DNA of 64,000 nucleotides from Nocardioides nitrophenolicus (GCF_016907515.1 NZ_JAFBBY010000001.1:682001-746000), one strand, 5' to 3'. Counted from the stretch's first letter, positions 50,731 to 60,264 are shown. Made by a program: numbers and translations. The notes: generated from the sequence alone by a model not told the origin.

Positions 50731-53700
50731 CGCTCCACCACCGAGCCCGGGCTCTTGACCGGGCAGAGCGGCACGAACCCGCAGTCGCGGCAGTGGTCAC
50801 CGGGCACCGCGGGGAAGGTCTCCTCGCGCAGCAGCCGGGCGACGCCGTGGATCCGGGTCCGCAGGGCCGCGCGCTCCGGACCGTCGGGGGCGTGGGCGTC
50901 CTGGGCCTGCCGGGTGATCTCGGAGGTGCCGTCCTCGAGACCGAGCTGGATCAGCTCGGCTCCTCCGCTGACCAGGCCGGTCAGACCCTCGTCGGGACGG
51001 TCGAGCGCCCCCGCGTCGACGGCGTACTGGTAGAGGGCGAGCTGCACGTGGTCGCGCACGGCCGGCCCGGAGGGCTTGCCGCGGCCGGTCTTCAGGTCGA
51101 CCACGATCACGGCGCCGCTGCCGTCGATCTCGACGCGGTCGGCGTAGCCGTGGATGCGCACGGGCGTGCCGTCGTCCATCGTCACGACCGTCGCGAAGCG
51201 GGCCTCGGTCGCCAGCACCCGGCGTGGGTTCTGCTCGTGCCAGGTCAGGAAGCGGGCCAGGGCGCTGCGGACGCGCTTGTGCTCGCGCTCCTTGGACCAG
51301 GGAGTGCGGAAGTCGAGCCGGTCCCACACCCGGTCGACCTCCGCCATCAGGACGTCGAGGTCGGCGGCCACCGACCCGTCGGCGACCCGCTCGGCCAGGG
51401 CGTGGACGAGCTGGCCGAGGTTGGCGGACTGGTGGGACCGGACGACCCCGCCGGCCTCGTTCTCCAGGAACCAGCGGGCCGGACAGCTCGCGATCGCGTC
51501 GAGCACGCTCGCGGAGATCGGCACCGGCTGGTCGGTGGCCCGGATCGGCTCGGCCGACCTCGAGAGCCCCCGGGTGCCCCACCAGGTCGCCGGGTCGGCC
51601 GACGGCACCAGCGTGCGGCGGCCCGAGGACTCACCGGCCAACCGCGCCAGCCGGCGCGCCGCCGCGGCACGGAGCGGCTCGGGGGCATCGGGATCGGCGA
51701 GGGTGCGCCGCAGCTCGGCGACCAGCCCGGGCAGCGACAGCGGCCGCGGCGGGCGCCCACTGAGCGCGACGATGTGGTCGCGGTCGGGGACCAGCTCCTC
51801 GAGGAAGCGCGACGGCTGCTCGCCCTCGTCGTCGGGCGAGGCCACCGCCGTGACGACCAGCCGCTCGCGGGCGCGGGTGCAGGCGACGTAGAACAGCCGC
51901 CGCTCCTCGGCCAGCAGCGCTCGCGCCGTCACTTCGGGGAGGAGTACGCCGGGTCCGATCCGGTCGGCGCGCAGCAGGCTGCTGCGCAGCCGCAGGTCGG
52001 GCCACCCGCCGTCCTGGACGTGGGCGACCACGACCAGTCGCCACTCGAGCCCCTTGCTCCGGTGGGCGGTGAGCAACCGGACCGCGGCGCCCCGGGCGCC
52101 CCGGTCGGCGAGGGTGTCGGCGGGGATCTCCTGCTGGACCAGGCCGGCGAGGAAGGACGCGGCGGCGAGGTGCTCGCGGCGCTCCTCCATCCGGCCGGCG
52201 AGGTCGAAGAGGGCGCACACCGAGTCGAGGTCGCGGTGGGCGCGCCGCGCCGCCGCGCCACCGGCCTCGACCGCGCGACGCAGCCGCGCGGGCCAGCTGG
52301 TGCCGGCCCAGAGGGTCCACAGCAGCTCCTCCGCGCTCGCTCCGGCGGCGGCCTCCTCGCGGGCACGGAGCAGCAGCCGGGTGAGCTCGCGGGCCCGGTC
52401 GGCCTCCGGCGCGTCGAGCCCGTCGAGGGTGGTCGCGTCGACCACCGCGAGCCGCACCAGCTCGCGCGAGCTGCGGGGCGTGCCGCCGGACTCCTGGCAG
52501 GCGGCCTTCTCCCGGATCCGCAGTTGGCGCGCCAGCCGGCGCACGTCACCCGCGTCGAGGCCGCCGAGCGGTCCGGTGAGCAGCGCCTCGGCGCGCCCGG
52601 CGTCGAGGTAGCCGACGTCGCCGGGGTCGTCGTTGTCGAGGTTGATCACCGCGCGCAGGGCATCGAGCAGGGGCAGCACCGCGGGATCCCGGGCGAGCGG
52701 GATCTCGTCGCTCGCCACCTCGACCGGCACCCCGGCCGCGCCGAGCGCCCGGCGGAGCGGGGCGATGGTGGCCCGGCCGGAGCGCACCAGCACCGCCATC
52801 TCGTCCCAGCCGATGCCGTCCTCGAGATGAGCCCGCCGCAACAGGTCGGCCAGCCGGTCGGCCTCGGCGCGCTCGGTGTCGAAGGTGAGAACCTCGACCC
52901 GGCCGTCGCCGTGGGGTCCGGGCTCGCACTCGGGGGCGAGGAATGCCTCGCGGGCGCTCTCGGGGATCGTGCCCGGGAGGCCGATGCGGCCGGCCACCCG
53001 CTGCGCGGCGAGCTGGATCCGCATCCCGAACCGCCGGGTCGTCCGCAGCGCGACCACGTCGGCGGCCCGGCCGTCGGCCTGGGGGAACTCGGTCGGGAAG
53101 TCGAGGATGCCGCGCACCTCGGCACCGCGGAAGGCGTAGATCGACTGGTGGGGATCGCCGACCACCACCAGGTCGCGACCGTCGCCCGCGATGGCCCGCA
53201 GCAGCGCGACCTGCCCGGGGTCGGTGTCCTGGTACTCGTCGACGAACACGTGGCGGAACTGCTCGCGCAGCTCGGCGCGGTTGGCCTCCGCCTCGATCCG
53301 GGCCCGGCGGATCAGGTCGGCGTAGTCGGTGGCGCCCAGGGAGTCGAGGGAGGTGAGGTACTGCTCCAGGAACAGGCCCGCCGCCACGAACTCGTCGATC
53401 CCCTCGGCCTCGCCCAGCCGGAGCAGCTCGTCGCCGTCGAGGCCCTTCTCGCGGGCCCGGCCGAGCACCGCGTGCACCTCGCGGGCGAAGCCTCGGGTGG
53501 CCATCGCCTGGCGGAACCGCTCGGGCCAGCGCACCGACTCGGGGTGGTCGGCGAGCAGCTCGCGCAGCACGACGTCCTGCTCCGGCGCGGACAGCAGACG
53601 GAGCGGCGCTTCGTAGAGGCCGGCCGGGGCGTAGCGCCGGACCAGGGAGTAGGCGAAGGAGTGGAAGGTCGAGCTCAGCTGGGTGCCGGTCGTGCGGCCG

Positions 53701-53984
53701 AGGCGGGCGGTGACCCGGTCGCGCAGCTGGTCGGCCGCCTTGCGCGAGAAGGTCAGCGCGAGCACCTGGTCGGGCCGCGCCCCGCGCCGCTCGATCCGGT
53801 CGACGATCGCCTCGACGAGAGTGGTGGTCTTGCCCGTGCCGGGTCCGGCCAGGACGAGCAGCGGCCCACCCGGGTGGTCGACGACCTGGCGCTGGTGCGC
53901 GTCGAGGACCGGCACCGACGCCGCCGGCGGCGCCGGGGCGAAGTGGTAGCTGGTCGGAGCAGTCGTGGTTTCCACGGACGCCAC
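50727..53984 (-). CDS. adnA: Helicase-nuclease AdnA-like subunit with Fe-S nuclease domain
   Basis: A 1085-residue partner of AdnB. Walker A GPGTGKT is at residues 47-53, Walker B HVFVDEYQDTDPGQ, a GDPHQSIYAFRGAEV motif III, and a C-terminal nuclease with VIVVDLKTGRG near 958. The cysteine before it (SCPARWFLENEAGG, about C834) and CRDCGFVPLC at 1065-1074 match the C...C-x2-C-x5-C staple of [4Fe-4S] nuclease domains. Assignment to AdnA (Rv3202c-like) rests on the cluster and gene order. It starts at GTG. The leader contains a terminator-like hairpin (54040-54076). Confidence 0.86.
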   Translation of the reverse strand: MASVETTTAPTSYHFAPAPPAASVPVLDAHQRQVVDHPGGPLLVLAGPGTGKTTTLVEAIVDRIERRGARPDQVLALTFSRKAADQLRDRVTARLGRTTGTQLSSTFHSFAYSLVRRYAPAGLYEAPLRLLSAPEQDVVLRELLADHPESVRWPERFRQAMATRGFAREVHAVLGRAREKGLDGDELLRLGEAEGIDEFVAAGLFLEQYLTSLDSLGATDYADLIRRARIEAEANRAELREQFRHVFVDEYQDTDPGQVALLRAIAGDGRDLVVVGDPHQSIYAFRGAEVRGILDFPTEFPQADGRAADVVALRTTRRFGMRIQLAAQRVAGRIGLPGTIPESAREAFLAPECEPGPHGDGRVEVLTFDTERAEADRLADLLRRAHLEDGIGWDEMAVLVRSGRATIAPLRRALGAAGVPVEVASDEIPLARDPAVLPLLDALRAVINLDNDDPGDVGYLDAGRAEALLTGPLGGLDAGDVRRLARQLRIREKAACQESGGTPRSSRELVRLAVVDATTLDGLDAPEADRARELTRLLLRAREEAAAGASAEELLWTLWAGTSWPARLRRAVEAGGAAARRAHRDLDSVCALFDLAGRMEERREHLAAASFLAGLVQQEIPADTLADRGARGAAVRLLTAHRSKGLEWRLVVVAHVQDGGWPDLRLRSSLLRADRIGPGVLLPEVTARALLAEERRLFYVACTRARERLVVTAVASPDDEGEQPSRFLEELVPDRDHIVALSGRPPRPLSLPGLVAELRRTLADPDAPEPLRAAAARRLARLAGESSGRRTLVPSADPATWWGTRGLSRSAEPIRATDQPVPISASVLDAIASCPARWFLENEAGGVVRSHQSANLGQLVHALAERVADGSVAADLDVLMAEVDRVWDRLDFRTPWSKEREHKRVRSALARFLTWHEQNPRRVLATEARFATVVTMDDGTPVRIHGYADRVEIDGSGAVIVVDLKTGRGKPSGPAVRDHVQLALYQYAVDAGALDRPDEGLTGLVSGGAELIQLGLEDGTSEITRQAQDAHAPDGPERAALRTRIHGVARLLREETFPAVPGDHCRDCGFVPLCPVKSPGSVVER

Positions 53985-54512
53985 TCAACCACCCCCTCCC
54001 GACACAATCGCGGTGGTCCTGGCTCGGAGGGAAAAAGGTGAAGGGCCCTCGTGAGTATGAGTCACAAGGGCCCTTCGGGTTGACCGGTACTGGTGACGCT
54101 CCCGGTCGATCATCCGGCTGCTGCGATCCCGCGAGCCTCGTCACCCGGCTCGCGCGGCCGGCGTCCCCGTGAGGGGCCGCCTCGCTCCGACCCGAAGGTC
54201 TCGGCCTGGCCGGCTGGATCGACGCCTTCCGGCTGATCCCGCTCTCCCGGAGGAGTGCGTGGGAGAAGTTCTACGCCCGTCCATCGACCCGCCGCAAGGG
54301 GTTTCCCCCAGGTTTTTCGAGGGTTTCTCGTTGTCCACCGACCCTCGGCGTGTCCTCCACAGCGGGCCCCGACCTTCTCCACAGACGGGCGCGCGTCCTC
54401 CCCAGGCGGTGGGAATTCCTGTGGACAAGTCGGCGCCCTGAGTATCGGCACTCAGCGAGAGATGAGTCCCCGCCGACTGTCGGAGGAGGACGCGAGATGG
54501 CGCAATGGACCC
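53985..54512. other. 528-bp intergenic region with hairpin and DnaA-box-like sites
   Basis: Divergent promoter region of adnA (minus) and the large membrane protein (plus). It holds the hairpin at 54040-54076 and four sites related to TTGTCCACA: 54331-54339 (TTGTCCACC), TCCACA at 54356, TTCTCCACA at 54375-54383, and TTGTCCACA on the minus strand at 54420-54428. Open frames inside are short and shadow-like; no gene is supported. Confidence 0.5.
54040..54076 (-). terminator. Terminator-like hairpin in the adnA leader
   Basis: GAAGGGCCCT/AGGGCCCTTC form a 10-bp stem with a 17-nt loop. On the minus strand it is followed by CACCTTTTTCCC, a T-run, about 55 nt upstream of the adnA start. Nothing else is encoded upstream on that strand, so it may be an attenuator of adnAB or end a small RNA. 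Confidence 0.55.
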
Positions 54513-57044
54513 ATGCGCTATGCCGACCCGCTGCTCTGCCCCGACTGCCGCACGACCCTCCCGTCCGGCGCGCCCGTGTGCCCCACCTGCCAGCTGCTGG
54601 TCCGTCACCCGCTGGCCGTGGACCTGTTCGGCACCCTCCAGCGGGCCGACGGGCTCCTCGCCCGGCTGCGGACCGAGAGCGACGCCTTCCACGCCCGGCC
54701 GGCCCCGGCCACCGCCGCCGCCGCGCCCGCGGCGACCGCGGCGACCTCCCTCGGCGGACCACTCGCCCCGCCGGCCGCGCCGATGCCGGCCAAGCGCGCC
54801 CCCTCGGCCGGCCTGCCGTCGTACCCGCCTCCGGCGCCGGCCGTCGCCCCGCGCCCCACCGGCGTCTCGTCCGCCTCGGTCCCGAAGATCCTGCTCGGGC
54901 TCGGGGCGTTCTGCCTGCTCGTGGCGGCGGTGATCTTCCTGACGGTGACCTGGTCCTCGCTCGGGGTCAGCGGGCGCACCGCCGTCCTCGCCGGGCTCAC
55001 CCTGACCGCGGGCGCGTCCGCCCTGCTGCTCCACCGGGTCGGGCTGCGGATCGCCGGCGAGTCATTGGTCGTCGTCGCGCTCGGGATGCTGGCCCTCGAC
55101 GTCGTGGGCGCCGGTGCGGCCGGCTGGTTCGGCGAGGCCGGCGGCGCCACCGTGGCCTGCGCGACCGGCGCCGTCGTCGCCCTGGCGGCCATCGCCCTCG
55201 GCCTGGTCCGGGTCTCCGGCCAGCCCCGGCTGGTCGCGCCGCAGGTGATCGCGGGCCTCGGCCTCCTCATCGCGTACGCCGGCGCGGTCGCCGCCAGCGA
55301 CCACTGGCTGGTCGCCGGTCACGTCGTCACCGGGGTCGCCCTGGCCGTCGTCCTGCTCGGCCGCCTGGCCCTCGCGCCCGCCCTGCTCTGGAGCAGCGCC
55401 GCCGCGGCCGCCGTCGCCTGGGTCGGCACCGCCGGTGCCGGGTTCGTCGAGTCGGCGCTGACGCCGGACCTCCACCAGCTGTGGGCCGAGGGCTCCGGCT
55501 GGTCGCTGCTGGTCAGCGCCGCTGTCCTGCTCGCGCCCGGCGTCATCGCCCGGCACCGCGACCTGGTCCTCGCCGGTGCGAGCGGCGCCGCGATGCTGGT
55601 CACCGTCGTGGTGACCCTGCCCTGCATCGACACCGACGCGCGCACCGTCGGCCTGGTGGCCCTCGGTACGACGGCCGCCTGGGTCCTCGCGCTCGGGCTG
55701 CTCTCCCGCCCGGCCCGCGTCGTCGCCATCGCGCCGTCCGCCGCCGGGAGCCTGGTGCTCCTCGGGCTGGCGCTCGAGACCGTCGGCACGGCGCTGGACC
55801 GCTGGGACCGTGTGCGGGATGTCTTCGGCCAGCCGTTCGGCGTACGGCTGACGACGCCCGACGCGGCCACCGAGCCGCTGCTGCTCGTGCCGTCCGTGCT
55901 GACCGTGCTCGCCTGCATCGCGGTGGCCGACCGCGACCGCACCCGGCGCTCGCTGCCCGTGTGGGGCCGGGCCGCGGGCCTGGTCGCGGGTGTCGGCGTG
56001 GCCGCCACCGTCGCGTCGTACGACGTCGCGCTGGCCGCACCGCTCGCCGTGCTCACGCTGGTCGCCCTCGGCGCGCTCGCCCTCGCCGTGCTGACGAGCG
56101 GGGCGGAGGCGATCGCCTGGGCCGCCGTGGGCGCGGCCACGACCGCCGCGGTCGGCCTGGGCGCGCTGCCGAGCGAAGGGCTCACCCTGGTGAGCGTCGC
56201 GCCGCTCACCGTCGCCCTGGTCGCGCTCTCGGTGCTCGGCCGGCAGCCGGCGACCCGGGTGATCGCGGGCGCGTCGGCCCCGGCGGCGCTCGGGCTGACC
56301 ACGGCGGCCGCCGCGATGGTGCTCGGCGACGATCCCGCGTGGGTGTCGGTCCCGGTGCTGCTCGCCGTGGGCGTGCTCGCGCTGGCCCGCCCCCGCCTCG
56401 ACGTCGAGATCCCGGCGGTCGGGGTGGCGCTCGTCGCGTTCCCGGTCACCCTGGTCGCGGCGGCCGACCCCGGTGGCTACACCGCCCTGTGGCTGACCGT
56501 CGCCGGGTGCCTGACCTCGGCGACGGCGCTCCTGCACGAGTCCCGCCGCGGCTGCGCCTACGCGGGCCTGGCGCTCCTGCTGCTCGCCAGCTGGGTCCGG
56601 CTCGCCGACCTGGAGGTCACCGCCCCGGAGCCGTACACGCTGCCGCTCGCCGTCGGCCTGCTCGGCCTGGGCCTGGCTCGGCTGCGGCGCTCGGCGGCGG
56701 TCGGCACGGTGGAGGCGCTGCTGCCCGGCCTGCTGCTGGGCACCGTCCCCTCACTGCTGTGGGTGCTCCACGAGCCGGTGTCGCTGCGCGCACTGGCCCT
56801 CGGCGGCGCCTGCCTGGCGCTCACGATCGCGGGCGCGACGCTGCGCTGGAGCGCGCCGCTGGTCGTCGGCGCGAGCGTGGGCGCGGCGGTGGTGCTGCGC
56901 GAGCTGGGGCCCTACGCCGGCGAGTTCCCGAAGTGGGTCTGGATCGGCCTCGCGGGCACCCTGCTGACCGTCGTCGGCATCACCTGGGAGCGCCGCCTCC
57001 GCGACGTGCGCGAGGCGGTCGGGTTCCTCGGTCGGCTCCGGTGA
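54513..57044 (+). CDS. Large polytopic membrane protein with N-terminal zinc ribbon (SCO7613-C-like)
   Basis: An 843-residue protein. A cytosolic zinc ribbon (LLCPDCRTTLPSGAPVCPTCQ) is followed by an Ala/Pro-rich linker and some twenty or more hydrophobic helices from residue about 130 to the end, closing with WERRLRDVREAVGFLGRLR. The layout fits actinobacterial 'SCO7613 C-terminal domain' membrane proteins, whose function is unknown. The start at 54513 was chosen because it precedes the zinc ribbon directly; an in-frame ATG at 54462 is an alternative, and no good ribosome site is seen for either. It is divergent from adnA. Confidence 0.78.
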   Translation: MRYADPLLCPDCRTTLPSGAPVCPTCQLLVRHPLAVDLFGTLQRADGLLARLRTESDAFHARPAPATAAAAPAATAATSLGGPLAPPAAPMPAKRAPSAGLPSYPPPAPAVAPRPTGVSSASVPKILLGLGAFCLLVAAVIFLTVTWSSLGVSGRTAVLAGLTLTAGASALLLHRVGLRIAGESLVVVALGMLALDVVGAGAAGWFGEAGGATVACATGAVVALAAIALGLVRVSGQPRLVAPQVIAGLGLLIAYAGAVAASDHWLVAGHVVTGVALAVVLLGRLALAPALLWSSAAAAAVAWVGTAGAGFVESALTPDLHQLWAEGSGWSLLVSAAVLLAPGVIARHRDLVLAGASGAAMLVTVVVTLPCIDTDARTVGLVALGTTAAWVLALGLLSRPARVVAIAPSAAGSLVLLGLALETVGTALDRWDRVRDVFGQPFGVRLTTPDAATEPLLLVPSVLTVLACIAVADRDRTRRSLPVWGRAAGLVAGVGVAATVASYDVALAAPLAVLTLVALGALALAVLTSGAEAIAWAAVGAATTAAVGLGALPSEGLTLVSVAPLTVALVALSVLGRQPATRVIAGASAPAALGLTTAAAAMVLGDDPAWVSVPVLLAVGVLALARPRLDVEIPAVGVALVAFPVTLVAAADPGGYTALWLTVAGCLTSATALLHESRRGCAYAGLALLLLASWVRLADLEVTAPEPYTLPLAVGLLGLGLARLRRSAAVGTVEALLPGLLLGTVPSLLWVLHEPVSLRALALGGACLALTIAGATLRWSAPLVVGASVGAAVVLRELGPYAGEFPKWVWIGLAGTLLTVVGITWERRLRDVREAVGFLGRLR

Positions 57045-57078
57045 CGGGCGGCTCGTGTCGACCTGCTAGACAAGACGC

Positions 57079-57570
57079 ATGGCTACCACTGCACTCGGGG
57101 GGAACCCCGTCAACACCGTCGGCGACCTGCCCGCCGTCGGCTCCGCCGCCCCGTCGGTCTCCCTGGTCGGCGCCGACTTCGGCTCCGTCACCCTCCCGGA
57201 GGGCCAGCGCACGGTCCTCAACATCTTCCCGAGCATCGACACCGGCGTGTGCGCCGCCAGCGTGCGGAAGTTCAACGAGCTCGCCGCCGGCCTCGACAAC
57301 ACCGCCGTCATCAACGTCTCCCAGGACCTGCCGCCGGCGCTCGGCCGGTTCTGCGGTGCCGAGGGCATCGACAACGTCCAGGTCGGCTCCGCCTTCCGCT
57401 CCTCCTTCGGCGAGGACTACGGCGTGAAGATGACGGACGGCAAGCTGGAGGGCCTCTTCGCCCGCTCGATCGTCGTGCTCGACGCCGACGGCACCGTGCT
57501 CCACTCGCAGCTCGTCCCCGAGATCGCGACCGAGCCCGACTACGACGCCGCCGTCGCGGCGCTCGCCTGA
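57079..57570 (+). CDS. tpx: Thiol peroxidase (Tpx-type peroxiredoxin)
   Basis: A 163-residue atypical 2-Cys peroxiredoxin reducing H2O2 and organic peroxides with thioredoxin. The peroxidatic cysteine is C58 in FPSIDTGVC and the resolving cysteine C92 in GRFCGAEGI, the usual Tpx spacing. The N terminus GNPVNTVGDLPAVGS is family-typical. It stands 34 nt after the membrane-protein gene and is convergent with the alkyltransferase-like gene. Confidence 0.95.
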   Translation: MATTALGGNPVNTVGDLPAVGSAAPSVSLVGADFGSVTLPEGQRTVLNIFPSIDTGVCAASVRKFNELAAGLDNTAVINVSQDLPPALGRFCGAEGIDNVQVGSAFRSSFGEDYGVKMTDGKLEGLFARSIVVLDADGTVLHSQLVPEIATEPDYDAAVAALA

Positions 57571-57586
57571 GCCAGGCCTCCGGGGG

Positions 57587-57901
57587 CTAGTCCCCGGTCT
57601 CCGGGTCCCAGAAGGCCCGGCGCATGTCGAGGGCGCCGCTGCCGCTGCGCAGCGGCGTCCCCTCGGCGAGATAGAGCTCGCGCGCCCGGTCGCCGTGGCT
57701 CGGTGGGAGCGTGCCGTCGGCGCGCACCACCCGCCACCACGGCACCGGCGCGCCGTACCGCGCCATCACCGACCCGACCTGGCGCGGCCCCCCGCCGGCG
57801 ACAGCCGCCACCGCGCCGTACGTCGTCACCCGGCCCGGCGGGACCTGCTCGACCAGCTCGAGCACCCGCTCGACGTACCCCTCGTCCACGGACCCGATCA
57901 T
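57587..57901 (-). CDS. MGMT-family alkyltransferase-like protein
   Basis: A 104-residue protein related to the DNA-binding half of O6-alkylguanine-DNA alkyltransferase: VLELVEQVPPGRVTTYGAVAAVAGGGPRQVGSVMARYG is the helix-turn-helix and arginine-finger region. The usual active-site PCHR is replaced by VPWWRVVRADG, so no alkyl group can be accepted; this defines ATL proteins, which flag alkylated bases for nucleotide excision repair. The start at 57901 was chosen over a longer low-complexity frame. It matches Rv3204 in the mycobacterial block. Confidence 0.87.
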   Translation of the reverse strand: MIGSVDEGYVERVLELVEQVPPGRVTTYGAVAAVAGGGPRQVGSVMARYGAPVPWWRVVRADGTLPPSHGDRARELYLAEGTPLRSGSGALDMRRAFWDPETGD

Positions 57902-58247
57902 GCCCTGGCCCCCGGACAGCGGAGAGCCCCGCCCGGCCGGACGGGGCTCTCGGTGCTCCCTCGGTGCGGCCCGGGTCGTGGTCCCGGGCGCCCTCCGATT
58001 GGTGCGACGCGGCGGTGCGGCCGCGTGCCCTGACCAACGACGACGTCGCGTCGCGGTCACGGCGTTCGGCGTGTCGGGCGGTTCTCGACGGCGGATCTTC
58101 GCCGTAACCCTTGCGCGACACCACGATCTTCGTGTGGGCTACGTCACGACGCCGGAAGTTCCGGGAGCCGGCGGGAATGCACCGGGGACGAGAACGGGCC
58201 CCGCGATCCGATTCGGATCGCGGGGCCCGTTCGACGCGCGGAGGTGC
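57902..58247. other. 346-bp gap between the ATL gene and moeZ
   Basis: It contains a GC hairpin AGAGCCCCG/CGGGGCTCT (57923-57950) 21 nt upstream of the ATL start, which could mask its leader, and the moeZ terminator at 58193-58231. Open frames inside are not supported by ribosome sites or motifs; I see no gene. Confidence 0.5.
58193..58231 (-). terminator. 18-bp perfect hairpin terminator of moeZ
   Basis: AACGGGCCCCGCGATCCG pairs completely with 58214-58231, leaving a 3-nt loop. It lies 17 nt after the moeZ stop. The minus-strand tail is CTCGTCC after the terminal TT. Confidence 0.85.
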
Positions 58248-59456
58248 TCAGTACGACGGCTGGCTCGGGTCGATCTGGTTGACCCAGGCCACGACGCCGC
58301 CGCCCACGTGGACCGCGTCGTCGTAGCCGGCACCCTTGACGATCGCCAGGCACTCGGCCGAGCGCACGCCGCTCTTGCAGTGCAGCACGACCTGCTTGCC
58401 GGAGTCGACCGGCGGCAGCTGGCCGAGGGCGGTTCCGTTGAGGAAGTCGCCCTTGGGGATGAGGACCGCGCCCGGGATGTGGTTGATCTCGGCCTCGGCG
58501 GGCTCGCGCACGTCGACCAGGACGAAGTCGCGGCTGCCCTCCTCCTTCTCCTTGATCATGGAGGCGAGCTGGGTCACCGAGATGGTGGCGTCGACCGCGG
58601 CGTCGGCGGCCTCCTCGGAGATCGCGCCGCAGAAGGCGTCGTAGTCGATCAGGCCGGTCACCGTGGGGTTCTCGCCGCACAGCGCGCAGTTGGGGTCCTT
58701 GCGGACCTTGAGCTTGCGCCACTCCAGCTCGAGGGCGTCGTAGATGACGAGCTTGCCGATGGCCGGCTCACCGGCGCCGATCAGCAGCTTGATCGCCTCG
58801 TTGACCTGGATCGAGCCGATCGACGCGCACAGCACGCCCAGCACGCCGCCCTCGGCGCAGGAGGGGACCATGCCCGGCGGCGGGGGCTCGGGGTAGAGGC
58901 AGCGGTAGCAGGGGGCGTCGTCGGCCATGGTGGGCGCGAAGACGGAGGCCTGGCCGTCGAAGCGGTAGATCGAGCCCCACACGTAGGGGATCCCGAGGAA
59001 GTACGCCGCGTCGTTGACCATGTAGCGGGTGGCGAAGTTGTCGGTGCCGTCGACGATCAGGTCGTAGCCGCGGAAGACGTCCATGACGTTGTCGTTGTCG
59101 AGGCGCTCCTCGTGGAGGACCACGTCGACCAGCGGGTTGATCTCGAGGATCGACTCCTTGGCCGAGAGGCCCTTGGCCTTGCCGAGGTCGGACATGCCGT
59201 GGATCACCTGGCGCTGCAGGTTGGACTCGTCGACCTCGTCGAACTCGGCGATGCCGAGGGTGCCGACGCCCGCGGCGGCCAGGTAGAGCAGCGCGGGGCT
59301 GCCGAGACCGCCGGCGCCGATGACCAGCACCTTGGCGTTCTTGAGGCGCTTCTGGCCGTCCATCGCGACGTCGGGGATGATCAGGTGACGGCTGTAGCGG
59401 CGGACCTCGTCGATGGTCAGCTCGGCGGCCGGCTCGACCAGCGCGGGAAAGCTCAC
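58248..59456 (-). CDS. moeZ: MoeZ adenylyltransferase/sulfurtransferase
   Basis: A 402-residue two-domain protein. The E1/ThiF-like domain has VLVIGAGGLGSPALLYLAAAG (ATP loop), DNFATRY, and zinc cysteine pairs in PCYRCLYP and NCALCG. The C-terminal rhodanese domain carries the active cysteine in VVLHCKSGVRSAE. MoeZ adenylates and thiocarboxylates sulfur-carrier proteins (MoaD, CysO, ThiS type) for molybdopterin and cysteine synthesis. The GTG start at 59456 has GAGGAG 7 nt upstream. It fits Rv3206c (moeB1/moeZ) in the conserved block. Confidence 0.94.
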   Translation of the reverse strand: MSFPALVEPAAELTIDEVRRYSRHLIIPDVAMDGQKRLKNAKVLVIGAGGLGSPALLYLAAAGVGTLGIAEFDEVDESNLQRQVIHGMSDLGKAKGLSAKESILEINPLVDVVLHEERLDNDNVMDVFRGYDLIVDGTDNFATRYMVNDAAYFLGIPYVWGSIYRFDGQASVFAPTMADDAPCYRCLYPEPPPPGMVPSCAEGGVLGVLCASIGSIQVNEAIKLLIGAGEPAIGKLVIYDALELEWRKLKVRKDPNCALCGENPTVTGLIDYDAFCGAISEEAADAAVDATISVTQLASMIKEKEEGSRDFVLVDVREPAEAEINHIPGAVLIPKGDFLNGTALGQLPPVDSGKQVVLHCKSGVRSAECLAIVKGAGYDDAVHVGGGVVAWVNQIDPSQPSY

Positions 59457-59619
59457 GGTGTTGCTCCTCGAGTACTGCTCGGTGGATGGGGGGCCTGGGC
59501 GCAACGCTGCGGCGGCCCGGGCTGTTCCCTCGATGCGTCCATGGTCCCTGCCGGCTCCAAGGCCCGGGCGCCACGTCCCGCCATCCGGACCCCGGCTACT
59601 TGCGAGTAGTCTCGGATGC

Positions 59620-60264
59620 GTGGTGACCGAGCAGTTCGACCTGGACGAGCCGCGGCCGCGCGGCGTACGACTCCCGCGGCGTGAGCGACGTGCTCAGCTG
59701 CTGTCCGCAGCCCTCGAGGTGTTCGTCGCCCAGGGCTACCACGCCGCGGCGATGGACGACATCGCCGAGCGGGCGGGCGTGTCCAAGCCGGTGCTCTACC
59801 AGCACTTCCCCGGCAAGCTCGAGCTCTACCTCGCCATCCTCGACGCCGCGTGCGACTCGATCATCGCCAACTGCCGGCGGGCGCTGGAGTCCACCCAGGA
59901 CAACAAGCAGCGGGTGGCCGCCGCGATCGACGCCTTCTACGCCTACGTCGGCCACGACACCGGCGCCTTCCGCCTGGTGTTCGAGTCCGACCTGACCAGC
60001 GAGCCCGCCGTGCGCGGGCACGTCGACCGGGTCACGACCGAGTGCGCGGCGATGATCGCCAACGTCATCGAGGACGACACCAACCTGCCGGCCGCGGCCT
60101 CCCAGCTGCTCGCCGTCTCCCTGGTGGGAATGGCGCAGGTCAGCGCCCGGTTCTGGCTGACCGAGAACGAGGGCGCGATGGCCGGCCTGAGCCGTGACGA
60201 GGCCACCGCGCTGGTGGCCGGGCTGGCGTGGCGCGGCATCCGGGGCTACCCGCTCGAGCACTAG
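59620..60264 (+). CDS. TetR-family regulator (Rv3208-like)
   Basis: A 214-residue TetR protein. The helix-turn-helix is AMDDIAERAGVSKPVLYQHFPGKLELYLAIL (about residues 43-72), preceded by RRERRAQLLSAALEVFVAQGYHAA. The C-terminal domain is all-helical. A -10-like TAGTCT (59607-59612) ends 7 nt before the GTG at 59620, which implies leaderless translation; GTG 59623 is equally possible. It precedes the DUF3107 gene, as in mycobacteria (Rv3208-Rv3208A). Targets are unknown. Confidence 0.9.
   Translation: MVTEQFDLDEPRPRGVRLPRRERRAQLLSAALEVFVAQGYHAAAMDDIAERAGVSKPVLYQHFPGKLELYLAILDAACDSIIANCRRALESTQDNKQRVAAAIDAFYAYVGHDTGAFRLVFESDLTSEPAVRGHVDRVTTECAAMIANVIEDDTNLPAAASQLLAVSLVGMAQVSARFWLTENEGAMAGLSRDEATALVAGLAWRGIRGYPLEH

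Noticed and set aside
54169..54441. Small gene of 90 codons in the adnA upstream gap
   Set aside because: It has no ribosome site, spans the DnaA-box-like sites and has Arg/Pro-rich composition like other shadow frames.
54350..57427. Open reading frame of 1025 codons in another frame of the large membrane protein
   Set aside because: Arg/Gly/Pro-rich product, no membrane helices or motifs; it crosses the clear start of tpx. Its internal ATG at 54497 has a fair ribosome site but the frame is not coding by composition.
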